Below are positions 17,173-24,938 of a stretch of 64,000 nucleotides of DNA, in pieces. The position numbers and the translations under genes were made by a program. The stretch is from the NCBI RefSeq assembly GCF_036088315.1, contig NZ_CP107996.1:3242501-3306500 (forward strand), read 5' to 3'. Positions within the stretch are counted from its first letter, which is position 1. Each line of letters begins with the position of its first letter. This DNA comes from Streptomyces sp. NBC_00344. GTDB taxonomy: Bacteria > Actinomycetota > Actinomycetes > Streptomycetales > Streptomycetaceae. The notes below the pieces were generated by a model. That model worked only from the letters and a program-made list of their open reading frames with translations. It did not search any database and had not been told where the DNA came from.

Positions 17173-17258
17173 TGTCGTGCCCTTCGCAGTTGCCGGTGTG
17201 AACGGGCGGGCGCCGGTGTCACGGTTCCGCACCGCCATCCTGCCTCGCGAGGGACCTC

Positions 17259-17327
17259 GTCCCGCAGCCACTGCGGGACGACTCAGGGGCAACTCCCCCG
17301 CAGTTCAGGGGCAGTAAGCGCTGCCCC
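17259..17327. promoter_or_regulatory. Two GC palindromes upstream of the eCIS block
   Basis: The gap between the DUF4255 gene and the LuxR regulator carries a 9-bp-arm inverted repeat at 17259-17279 (GTCCCGCAG/CTGCGGGAC) and a 7-bp-arm repeat at 17308-17327 (GGGGCAG/CTGCCCC). They could be operators for the eCIS operon or the weak terminator of the LuxR gene; the second lies 28 bp past its stop. Confidence 0.4.
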
Positions 17328-17354
17328 CAGGGGCCACCACAAGGGCCCGGAAGA

Positions 17355-18011
17355 TCAGATGTAGCCTTCCCTGAAGGCATACGCGACGGCGTGAGCCCGG
17401 TTGCGGAGCTGCAAACGGGTTGTCAGACCGTGCATCACATTCTTCACGGTGCGTTCGGAGTAGGACAGTTTCCTGGCGATCTCCCCGGTGTCCATGCCCT
17501 CGGCCACGAGGTGCAGCACATCGAGTTCACGGGGCGACAGGCCCGAAGCCGGGGCGCCGGGCGTGCTCCCGACCGCGTTCCGCTGCAGGGTGCCGACCTG
17601 GGATATCAGCCGTCCCAGCAGGTCCGACGGCAGGTCGCCGTCGCCCCGGGAGGCAGCGATGACCGCTTGCAGAAGCCGGTGGCCGGTGGCCTCGTGCCGC
17701 CAGACGATGGCTCCGACCCCGCTTTCGATCACCTGGAGCAGTTCGGCCTCGCGGATCAGCCCTGCCACCAGCACCGCCCGGGTGCCGTCGACCCGCACAA
17801 GTCTCCGCAACCGGGACAGTGTGGGCTCGTCCAGCGAGTCCGCCAGCAGGACCGCGACCGTGCCGGGCGGGCCGTTCGCCTCGTCGACCAGCTCGATCGC
17901 CGGCTGCTGGCGGAGCTGCGTGGTGGCCCCGGCCAGAGACAGCGGATCCGATGCGTGGATGGCAACCGGGATCCGGACACGGGGTTCTGTCGTCTCGAAA
18001 GACGTGCGCAA
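17355..18011 (-). CDS. LuxR/NarL-type regulator with atypical receiver-like domain
   Basis: A 218-aa protein. The C-terminal LuxR helix-turn-helix is clear (about residues 150-215: GLSPRELDVLHLVAEGMDTG, EIARKLSYSERTVKNVMHGL). The N-terminal 125 residues look like a receiver fold, but the usual acceptor segment reads VAVLLADSLDEP, with Ala where the phosphorylated Asp normally follows the leucines. It may act without classical phosphotransfer. The only usable start is a TTG at 18011 with AGGGA six bases upstream. It lies just upstream of the eCIS block, divergent from the LAL regulator, so it is a likely regulator of one or both. Confidence 0.82.
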   Translation of the reverse strand: MRTSFETTEPRVRIPVAIHASDPLSLAGATTQLRQQPAIELVDEANGPPGTVAVLLADSLDEPTLSRLRRLVRVDGTRAVLVAGLIREAELLQVIESGVGAIVWRHEATGHRLLQAVIAASRGDGDLPSDLLGRLISQVGTLQRNAVGSTPGAPASGLSPRELDVLHLVAEGMDTGEIARKLSYSERTVKNVMHGLTTRLQLRNRAHAVAYAFREGYI

Positions 18012-18191
18012 ACCGATTCCCTACGTTTCTGTAAAACACACGTTCGGCTACAAGTGCCTCCAGAATCCTGTGGGTGCCATGGCCGCCGCAATCGTGGACC
18101 ACCACGAGATGACCACGAGGGCACCACGAGAGCCCCGAAGGGCGGGCCACCCGGCCGCCCCACGCTCCGACCATGCACCCCGGAGGATCCG

Positions 18192-20978
18192 ATGACAGCT
18201 CTCCGCGAGCGCCAGGCAGCGCTGGACCTGCTGTCCACGGAGATCACCGGGGCCCGAGCCGGAGCCGGCGGTCTGGTCATACTCAGAGGCGCCACCGGCA
18301 CCGGACGCACCGCGCTTCTCGATGCGGCAGCCGAGCGCGGCGCCGAGCAGGGCATGCGGGTCCTGCGCGCCCGCTGCGCGGCCGACGACACCGGCACACC
18401 CTTCGCGGCCGTACTTCAACTGCTGAACCTCCCGTCCGCTTTCGGGCCGCTGGACAGCACCCCGCAGAGCCCGTCACACCGCAACCACCCTCCGCAGTTG
18501 TGGGAACGGCTGCTCTCCTACGCCGAGGACTCGCCCCTGCTGATCGCCGTGGACGACGTCCATCTGGCCGACCGTGACTCCAGGCGATGGCTCACCTACG
18601 CCGCCCGCCGGGTGGACCGATTAGCGGTACTCCTGGTGGCGACCGAGCGCGGCCAGTACGACATCCGGACACCCTCGCCCGGTCTCGCCCACACCCTGTC
18701 GCCCTCCCTCGTCACGGTGCACGCGCTTGCCCCACTGAGCCGGCAGGGCGCCGCGGAAATGGTCCGTGAATCCGCGGGCGCCGACGCCCCGCAGCAATGG
18801 GTCGACGACTGCGTACGGGCAAGTGCGGGCAATCCACTGCTGCTTCGCGCCCTGCTGGACGACCTGCGCGCCGTCTTCCCGGAAGGCCCCGGAACCACCG
18901 GCCTGCCGGACAGCTGCGCGGAGCTGTACCCGGGCGCCTACGTGGGCGCCGTCACCTGGTGGCTGGAGTGCGCGGGCCCCGGCACCACCGGTGTCGCCCG
19001 TGCACTCGCCGAACTGGAAGGCCTGTCCGAAGGCGAGGGCGACCGCGTAGAAGACCTGCTGGGCGACGTCACCGGAACCGACCCCGCCCGGGCGGCCGGC
19101 TGGATCACCGCCATGGTCCGGCTCGGGCTGCTGCGCCGCGAACGCCGTCAGGGGCCACCCCGCTTCGCCCATCCGCTGCTGCGCGAAGCCGTCCTCGACG
19201 GCTGGCCCCTGCCGCAGCGGCAGGCCGTGCACCGCGCCGCCGCCGAACTGCGCCACCACCGCGGAATCCGCGTCGAGACAGTGGCCGGTCATCTGCTGCG
19301 GGCCCCCGCGGTCGGAGCGCAGTGGGCTGCGGACGCCCTCGCGGACGCCGCGAGGACCGCATCCCTGGACAACCGGCCGGCCGAGGCGGCCGACTTCCTG
19401 CGCCGCGCACTCGACGAACCGCTGACCCGCGAGCACCGCGCCGCCGTGCTCACCGAGCTCGCCACCATGGAGTTCAGTACCGTACGGGCGGCCGGCATCC
19501 CCCGCCTCACCGAGGCACTCCGGCTCCAGGACCTGCCCAGGAACAAGGTGAAGGCCGCGGTGATGCTGGGCACCGCCCTGGCACACCGGGGCGAGGCCCG
19601 GGCCGCGTTCGCCATGCTCCTCGACCTGGACGACGGGCTGTCCGACCATCCCGTACTGACCCGGAGCGTGCGGGCCGCCGCCCTGCTGCTCTCCGACCAC
19701 GACCGGGAGATCAGACACCTCGCCTACACCCGGCTGCGGCTCACCACCGAGAACTCCCCCGAACTTCTCGGCCCCGCCGAGGAATCACTGCTGATCCGCT
19801 ACGAGGCGACCGCCGGCCGGGTGTCGGCCGAGCACGCGATGCGGCGGATCCGGGGCCTGCTCGCGATGCCCGAGGACCCCGCTCTGCTCCCCTATCTGCT
19901 CCTCACGTCCGCCGCCGTGGCCCAGTGGGCCGACAAGCTGGACGAGGCCGACCGCCTGGTCCAGCGGGGCCTGGCCCAGCAGCGGATATCGCATTTCCCC
20001 CTGGTTCAGCGGGCGCTGGTCAACACCCGGGCCGACACCGTCGCCGCCCGCGGCCGCCATGCCCAGGTCCTCACCTGCCTCGACGCCCAGGGCCTCCCCG
20101 CGGACCAGCCCGACCACACGGGCCCCAGCAACTTCCACGCCCATGCCCTGATCTCCCTCGTCGAAGTGGGCCGCGCAGGTGACGCCCACCGGCTGGCTGC
20201 GAAGGTCTCCCTGCGGAACGCCCACGCCGACTGGGAGGCAAATCGATTCCTCTACGCCCGGGGCATCCTGCGCGCCGCATCGGGAGATCCGGCCGCCGCG
20301 CTCGACGACTTCCAGGAATGCGGCCGCCGCCAGACAGCCCGCGAGGTCCTGAGCCCCGTCGTCACACCCTGGCGGTCCGCGGCCGCTGACTGCCAGCTGG
20401 CCCTCGGCCGGCCGCACGCCGCACTGGCCCTCGCCCAGGAGGAGTACCGGCTCGCCACCGTATGGAACACCCCCCGGGTGCTCGGCCGCGCACTGCGGAC
20501 CCTCGGCGAGGCCACCGGGGGGCGGCACGGCATCGACCTCACAGCGCAGGCCGTCCAGATACTGCGCGACGCGGCACTGGAGACCGAACTCATACCCGCC
20601 CTGCTGGCCCACGGGCGCCAGCTGACCGCCGCCGGACGCAGCGCCCGCGCGACACTCCGGGAGGCCGCAGCGACGGCGGAGCACCTGGGAGCCGTGCGCC
20701 TTCGCTCCGAAGCCGACCGGGCGCTGCGCGACAGCGGCGCCCGCCCCCGCGAGACCGGCCACACCGGCGCCTCGGCGCTGACCGGGAGCGAGGCCCGGAT
20801 CGCCGCCCTGGCCGCCGCGGGCAGCACCAACGCCCAGATCGCCGAACTGCTCCACCTGGCCCGGCGCACCGTCGAGACCCATCTCACCAGCGCCTACCGC
20901 AAACTCAACATCCAGCGCCGCACCGACCTGCCCGCCGCACTGGGCGCGGACAGCGGACGCCACGGCGAGGGAGAGTAG
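18192..20978 (+). CDS. Large LuxR-family (LAL) ATPase regulator
   Basis: A 928-aa LAL-type regulator starting at the ATG at 18192 behind GGAGGATCCG. It has an N-terminal STAND-type ATPase region with a P-loop at residues 33-40 reading GATGTGRT (Arg instead of the canonical Lys), a Walker B at 116-122 (LLIAVDD), a long TPR-like helical middle, and a C-terminal LuxR HTH (about 865-925: LTGSEARIAALAAAGSTNAQ, IAELLHLARRTVETHLTSAY). Such proteins bind DNA and usually activate adjacent loci. Divergent to the 218-aa regulator and next to the eCIS cluster, so a pathway-specific role is likely. The K-to-R change could weaken ATP hydrolysis. Confidence 0.88.
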   Translation: MTALRERQAALDLLSTEITGARAGAGGLVILRGATGTGRTALLDAAAERGAEQGMRVLRARCAADDTGTPFAAVLQLLNLPSAFGPLDSTPQSPSHRNHPPQLWERLLSYAEDSPLLIAVDDVHLADRDSRRWLTYAARRVDRLAVLLVATERGQYDIRTPSPGLAHTLSPSLVTVHALAPLSRQGAAEMVRESAGADAPQQWVDDCVRASAGNPLLLRALLDDLRAVFPEGPGTTGLPDSCAELYPGAYVGAVTWWLECAGPGTTGVARALAELEGLSEGEGDRVEDLLGDVTGTDPARAAGWITAMVRLGLLRRERRQGPPRFAHPLLREAVLDGWPLPQRQAVHRAAAELRHHRGIRVETVAGHLLRAPAVGAQWAADALADAARTASLDNRPAEAADFLRRALDEPLTREHRAAVLTELATMEFSTVRAAGIPRLTEALRLQDLPRNKVKAAVMLGTALAHRGEARAAFAMLLDLDDGLSDHPVLTRSVRAAALLLSDHDREIRHLAYTRLRLTTENSPELLGPAEESLLIRYEATAGRVSAEHAMRRIRGLLAMPEDPALLPYLLLTSAAVAQWADKLDEADRLVQRGLAQQRISHFPLVQRALVNTRADTVAARGRHAQVLTCLDAQGLPADQPDHTGPSNFHAHALISLVEVGRAGDAHRLAAKVSLRNAHADWEANRFLYARGILRAASGDPAAALDDFQECGRRQTAREVLSPVVTPWRSAAADCQLALGRPHAALALAQEEYRLATVWNTPRVLGRALRTLGEATGGRHGIDLTAQAVQILRDAALETELIPALLAHGRQLTAAGRSARATLREAAATAEHLGAVRLRSEADRALRDSGARPRETGHTGASALTGSEARIAALAAAGSTNAQIAELLHLARRTVETHLTSAYRKLNIQRRTDLPAALGADSGRHGEGE

Positions 20979-21009
20979 GACCAGCAGCCCGGCCGGCAGG
21001 CATCGGGGC

Positions 21010-21120
21010 CATGGGATCTACGGACCGGGGGCGGCCTGGGACCCGCCATGGGAGCTGCGGACCGGGGCGGCCTGGGACCTCCCATGGGAGCTGCGGACCG
21101 GGGGCCGTCCCGGGGTCCGC
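21010..21120. repeat. Short tandem repeat, three units of 36-37 bp
   Basis: Units begin at 21010, 21047 and 21083, each with CATGGGA(T/G)CT(A/G)CGGACCGG followed by a GGCCTGGGAC-type second half; the third unit diverges near its end. It sits just after the LAL regulator gene and before the phosphoribosyltransferase. There are only three adjacent copies with no spacers, so it is not a CRISPR. Confidence 0.75.
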
Positions 21121-21172
21121 GGACATCGGTGTCCTGGCCCCGGGGACTCAGGCGCCCGCAAACCCGCAGCCG

Positions 21173-21670
21173 TCAGGCGTCGAGCACCTGTCCCTCATGA
21201 CGGACCACCGGTGGTTCAACACTCCACGGGAAGTTGATCCACTCATCGGTGCGCTTCCACACGTACTCACACTTCACCAGCGACTGCGGCTTCTCGTAGA
21301 TCACCGCGCTGCGCACCTCGGCGACCGCTCCGACGCAGAAGTCGTGAACCAGCTTCAGGGTCTTCCCGGTGTCGGCGACATCATCGGTGATGAGCACCTT
21401 CTTGTCCGAGAAATCGATGGCGTTGGGCACCGGGGCCAGCATGACCGGCATCTCCAGGGTGGTCCCGACCCCGGTATAGAACTCGACGTTCACCAGGTGG
21501 ATGTTCTTGCAGTCCAGGGCGTAGGCGAGCCCACCGGCCACAAACACCCCGCCGCGCGCGATGCTGAGCACGATGTCCGGCTCGTACCCGTCGTCGGCGA
21601 TGGTCTGCGCCAGTTCGCGGACCGCGGTCCCGAACACCTCGTACGTCAGGTTCTCGCGCTCGTCGCTCAT
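21173..21670 (-). CDS. Purine-type phosphoribosyltransferase
   Basis: A 165-aa type I phosphoribosyltransferase. The PRPP-binding loop is VLITDDVADTGKTL, and an earlier IARGGVFVAGGLAYALDC segment supplies the flexible-loop region. This arrangement fits the xanthine/hypoxanthine-guanine PRT-like group in Actinobacteria, which salvages purine bases to nucleotides in the cytosol. The ATG at 21670 gives a compact protein (MSDERENLTYEVFGTAVREL); longer upstream frames add unrelated residues. It lies 7 bp downstream of dcd on the same strand, so the two probably form a nucleotide-metabolism operon. The exact base specificity cannot be read from the sequence. Confidence 0.85.
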   Translation of the reverse strand: MSDERENLTYEVFGTAVRELAQTIADDGYEPDIVLSIARGGVFVAGGLAYALDCKNIHLVNVEFYTGVGTTLEMPVMLAPVPNAIDFSDKKVLITDDVADTGKTLKLVHDFCVGAVAEVRSAVIYEKPQSLVKCEYVWKRTDEWINFPWSVEPPVVRHEGQVLDA

Positions 21671-21677
21671 GCCCGCA

Positions 21678-22253
21678 TCACACCTGGGTCCGGTGGAAAT
21701 TGAGGAAGGACCGGGAAGCCGTGGGCCCCCGCTGCCCCTGATAGCGGGAGCCGTACCGTTCACTGCCGTAGGGGTGCTCGGCCGGCGAGGAGAGCCGGAA
21801 CATGCACAGCTGCCCGATCTTCATCCCCGGCCAGAGCTTTATCGGCAGGGTGGCGACATTCGACAGTTCGAGCGTGACGTGCCCCGAGAACCCGGGGTCG
21901 ATGAAGCCGGCGGTCGAGTGCGTCACCAGACCGAGCCGCCCGAGACTGGACTTGCCCTCCAGCCGCGACGCCAGATCATCCGGAAGCGAGATGACCTCGT
22001 ACGTCGAGGCGAGAACGAACTCCCCGGGGTGCAGGATGAACGCCTCGTCACCGGCCGGCTCGACCTTGCGGGTCAGGTCCGCCTGCTCGACTGCGGGGTC
22101 GATGTGCGGATACCGGTGGTTCTCGAACACCCGGAAGTAGCGGTCGAGCCGCACATCGATACTGGATGGCTGCACCATGTATTCGTCGTACGGATCGATA
22201 CGCACGCGTCCGGCGTCAATCTCGGCCCGGATGTCCTTGTCTGAGAGAAGCAC
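21678..22253 (-). CDS. dcd: dCTP deaminase
   Basis: A 191-aa protein from a GTG at 22253 ([20 protein letters not shown]). It carries the Dcd/DUT signature (PSSIDVRLD, then [34 protein letters not shown] and [11 protein letters not shown]). Dcd converts dCTP to dUTP (bifunctional forms go on to dUMP), feeding thymidylate synthesis in the cytosol. Length equals the usual actinobacterial size. The product appears intact and is followed 7 bp later by the phosphoribosyltransferase gene. Confidence 0.96.
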   Translation of the reverse strand: MLLSDKDIRAEIDAGRVRIDPYDEYMVQPSSIDVRLDRYFRVFENHRYPHIDPAVEQADLTRKVEPAGDEAFILHPGEFVLASTYEVISLPDDLASRLEGKSSLGRLGLVTHSTAGFIDPGFSGHVTLELSNVATLPIKLWPGMKIGQLCMFRLSSPAEHPYGSERYGSRYQGQRGPTASRSFLNFHRTQV

Positions 22254-22512
22254 GCCCCGAGGATACGGGGAGCGCGCGGGCCCACCCCAACCGGTGGCCG
22301 CATCCCACGACAGCGACAGCTCCCGCCGCCACGCCACTGGGCCGTGTGTGCGAAGTGGCGGCGTCCGCCCGAGCCAGGCCCCGCGGCGTCCGGTGCGTGC
22401 CATCGCACGGCGGAGGGTCGCCCGCGCACGGAACGTACTCGGGCGACTCCGACAACGCAGCGAGCGTGGGGGCCGGGCGCACGCGGGGCAGCCGGGACTC
22501 CTCACACACGGC

Positions 22513-22686
22513 CTAACCCCGCTCCATCCCCACCGGGACGGCTTGCCGCAACCGGGCACATCGCGGACACCGGAGGAGCCTGCCGGGGCCGATCCGGTCG
22601 CTCCCGAGCTGCTGCATCGGGAACGAAGCGGTACTGAACACATGCCCTTCGGCACAGCGGACAACGGTGCGTTCCATCGGGTCCAT
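22513..22686 (-). CDS. Small conserved zinc-ribbon-like protein (54-57 aa)
   Basis: An intact short gene. From the ATG at 22677 the product is 54 aa: [20 protein letters not shown], then [20 protein letters not shown] and ARLRQAVPV. An ATG three codons earlier (22686) has AAGGGA just upstream and would give 57 aa. The spacing of one Cys-Ala-Glu-Gly-His near the start and a CPRC pair about 30 residues later suggests a small metal-binding ribbon. I recognise this as a widespread Streptomyces small protein of unknown function. The 259 bp between it and dcd hold no gene I can see. Confidence 0.75.
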   Translation of the reverse strand: MDPMERTVVRCAEGHVFSTASFPMQQLGSDRIGPGRLLRCPRCARLRQAVPVGMERG

Positions 22687-22845
22687 CAAGTCCCTTCCCC
22701 ATCAAGCGTGGACGAGAGAAAGCACCACATTAGGGGATGTACAGGACATGGTCGCAACCGGCACTCCGGCCCTCCACGCTACGCCCCAACTTCCGCACCC
22801 GGCACCCCGATCCTCACCCCGGCCCCCACCCCCTGGACAGCACGA

Positions 22846-22874
22846 AGGCCCCGCGGCGAAGACGCCGGGGGCCT
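22846..22874. promoter_or_regulatory. Terminator-like hairpin upstream of the tRNA
   Basis: A strong stem (AGGCCCC...GGGGCCT with an inner GCGGCG/CGCCG part and loop AAGA) lies between the divergent zinc-ribbon gene and tRNA-Gly. No T-run follows on either strand. Role unknown; it may insulate the two promoters. Confidence 0.35.
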
Positions 22875-22924
22875 GGCATGAGGTAGAGTGAGCGCTGATG
22901 CGGTTCCTTTTCGAAGACCGCTGC

Positions 22925-22998
22925 GCGAGTGTAGTTTAATGGTAGAACATGAGCTTCCCAAGCTCAGAGCGCGGGTTCGATTCCCGTCACTCGCTCCA
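22925..22998 (+). tRNA. tRNA-Gly (anticodon CCC)
   Basis: A full cloverleaf with the 3' CCA encoded (74 nt). The acceptor stem is GCGAGTG/CACTCGC with discriminator T; the D-arm has GTTTAATGGTAGAAC; the anticodon stem TGAGC/GCTCA closes a TTCCCAA loop with anticodon CCC; the T-arm is CGGGTTCGATTCCCG. It reads GGG glycine codons. A terminator hairpin follows directly. Confidence 0.96.
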
Positions 22999-23002
22999 TG
23001 AG

Positions 23003-23031
23003 AAAGCCCCAGGCCAGTGGCCGGGGGCTTC
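23003..23031 (+). terminator. Terminator of tRNA-Gly
   Basis: An AAAGCCCC-AGGCC / GGCC-GGGGGCTT stem with a short loop, followed by CTTTGTTG, begins 5 bp after the tRNA CCA. Typical intrinsic terminator. Confidence 0.75.
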
Positions 23032-23230
23032 TTTGTTGTCTGGACCAGTTCAAGCGCCCCGTGCCCGTTCCGTGCCCGATGCCTGATCGCCGGCTTGCCG
23101 ACCAGCTTTGCCCGCTCCGCCTGGACTCTCTTGTCCAGGCCAACAGCGGCCCTTCACCCGTTCACCCCTTCACCCGTGGAGCCAGCGCAAGTGACCGGGG
23201 TGGCGGTCAAGCCAAACCCACCGCGTGACC

Positions 23231-23734
23231 TCAGCGCAGGCCAGACACAGTGAAGACTCCTCGGGCCAGTTCCCGATCGATGCGGAGCGACAGTTGCTGC
23301 AGCGGCAGCCGGCCAGTGGTCAGGGTGCCGCGGGCGATGCTCGTGCGGGCACCCGTGTCCAGGATTTGCCACAGGGGTGGGTTGGCGACGAGGACGCGAG
23401 GGTCGAGTTCGAGGCGGTTGCCGTGGGTGTCCCGAAGGATCAGGCGCTGCGCGACCCCGTTGAGCCAGGAGACCGAGATGAGCTGGTCCGTGTGGACGTG
23501 GTGTCGGTGGACGAGTCCACGGGAGACGAGGAATCCTGGTGTGGCGGTGACGTGAGTGGGCCACAGGACGGCGAACAGAATGACGCCGAGAGCGGCCCAC
23601 AACAGTGTTCGGTAGCCCGCCGCGGTGCCGGCCACCGCGTCGACGGCGAACAGCAACAGAGGGAAGAGAGCGGAGATGACGATTGCCGAACGGGCGTCAG
23701 TCGCCCTTCGTGCGTCTGCTGCGTACCGCGCCAT
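23231..23734 (-). CDS. Small membrane protein with two predicted membrane helices
   Basis: A 167-aa protein of unknown function. Two hydrophobic segments lie near the N-terminus (about residues 18-40, AIVISALFPLLLFAVDAVAG, and 45-62, LLWAALGVILFAVLW). The rest is a soluble beta-rich domain (HHVHTDQLISVSWLNGVAQ ... LELDPRVLVANPPLW) resembling small PH-like domains of bacterial membrane proteins. Its ATG overlaps the stop of the universal stress protein (TGATG), so translation is coupled; a GTG one codon upstream is an alternative start. Confidence 0.6.
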   Translation of the reverse strand: MARYAADARRATDARSAIVISALFPLLLFAVDAVAGTAAGYRTLLWAALGVILFAVLWPTHVTATPGFLVSRGLVHRHHVHTDQLISVSWLNGVAQRLILRDTHGNRLELDPRVLVANPPLWQILDTGARTSIARGTLTTGRLPLQQLSLRIDRELARGVFTVSGLR

Positions 23735-24270
23735 CACTCCGCCAGTTCTCGTGTATCCAGCCGGATCCGCCAGACATTGCGGCGGTGTGCAGCGGTGAGC
23801 TCGGCTTCGAGCGGTGAAGGGGGCACAGTCAGCACAGGGCAGTGCGCGTGCGACAGGCAGTAGCGGGCGACTGAGGGTCTGAGCGCGCGCCGCACCGGGC
23901 CGCCCTTCCCGGTGCCCACCACGAGAAGGTCGTGCGGGTGACAGGCGACGTCCACGAGTGCGGCGCCCGCTGTAGCGCAGACGGCCAGGCCGGCCAAGGT
24001 GACACCAGGTTGCACGGCGCCGAATGCCTTGCCGAGGGTGTCACGCAGCAGTTCCACGGCCGCGGAACTGCAGTCCGTGTACGGAGACGGCAACGGGGAA
24101 GTACGGCCGGTGAGGCGGCTGTTGGCGGGCTTCCACGCGAGCACGGCCCAGAGCTCGGCCTCCCGCATCCGGGCTTCTTCGGCTGCCCGGTGCAGTGCCG
24201 CGAGACTGCACGGGCTGCCGTTCACGCCGACCACGACACGGCGGGGGGATTCGTTCGCTGGCTCGCACAT
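23734..24270 (-). CDS. Universal stress protein (UspA family)
   Basis: A 178-aa single-domain Usp from the ATG at 24270 (AGGGAG upstream). The first strand is RRVVVGVNGSP and the ATP-loop region near the C-terminus is VVGTGKGGPVRRALRPSVAR followed by HCPVLTVP. The last glycine of the usual GxxGx9G(S/T) loop is Pro-Ser here, so nucleotide binding may be altered. Family members respond to hypoxia, stasis or redox stress. It is coupled to the small membrane protein and divergent from the SAV_915-type gene. Residues after VLTVP form an extra charged tail (AAHRRNVWRIRLDTRELAE). Confidence 0.85.
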   Translation of the reverse strand: MCEPANESPRRVVVGVNGSPCSLAALHRAAEEARMREAELWAVLAWKPANSRLTGRTSPLPSPYTDCSSAAVELLRDTLGKAFGAVQPGVTLAGLAVCATAGAALVDVACHPHDLLVVGTGKGGPVRRALRPSVARYCLSHAHCPVLTVPPSPLEAELTAAHRRNVWRIRLDTRELAE

Positions 24271-24563
24271 CGGCGCTCCCTTTCTGGCTGGCCTGTGTGG
24301 CCATCCCATGGAATCGCCGTTCCGGCGGATGACGCACTCTGCTGACGTCCTTCTGACACCGCAGCTGCGAACCATGACGTGTTCCTGATGCCGCGACGGA
24401 CCGGCCGTCAGTGAACCGTCATGACTCGGCCGGCCGGCGTCAGGGGGACATCATGAGACGTCGGCGGGTGCACTGACCGGGCATAGCTTCGGTGTCATAG
24501 CCCGGTCTGCCTCGCCGCACCCGGGACGTCACTCGCTCCTCGTGGTTCCTTCGGGAGGTTCCC

Positions 24564-24938
24564 ATGTGTCTGCACCATTACGACGACGACCCTGAGCCCG
24601 AAGAACAGGTCCCGGCCGGGCCGTTGTACGTCCCGGTCAGGCCGGGACCCGCACGCGTCGCGATCCGTCTCTTCCGCACCCCGCTGGGCGTTCGCACCAC
24701 CGTTGCCTTCACCAGGCCGGCGCTGCTCACCACGACGTTGGGCAAGGGCCAGGCATGGATCGTGCTCTCCGAGCCCGCACTGCGTGCGATGGCCGCAGCG
24801 CTCGGCGTGACACGGATGACGCTCGATCCGATGCTCACCGCTCCGGCAGTCCGGGCCGCCACCCCCGACAGCGCCGTCGCGAAGCTCCGACGGCCGACAT
24901 CCCGGCCCACGCCGCGTGAGGGGAAGTTGACATGGTGA
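24564..24938 (+). CDS. SAV_915-type protein
   Basis: A 124-aa protein resembling the streptomycete SAV_915 family, recognised by PVRPGPARVAIRLFRTPLG, TTLGKGQAWIVLSEPALRAM and ALGVTRMTLDP. Function of the family is unknown. The acidic N-terminus (HHYDDDPEPEEQ) is distinctive. GGGAGG lies nine bases before the ATG. Its stop overlaps the start of the diaminopimelate decarboxylase gene, so the two should be co-translated; such SAV_915 genes often accompany a metabolic gene in Streptomyces. Confidence 0.7.
   Translation: MCLHHYDDDPEPEEQVPAGPLYVPVRPGPARVAIRLFRTPLGVRTTVAFTRPALLTTTLGKGQAWIVLSEPALRAMAAALGVTRMTLDPMLTAPAVRAATPDSAVAKLRRPTSRPTPREGKLTW

Noticed and set aside
21010..21120. CRISPR array
   Set aside because: Adjacent 36-37-bp units without unique spacers, three copies, no cas genes.
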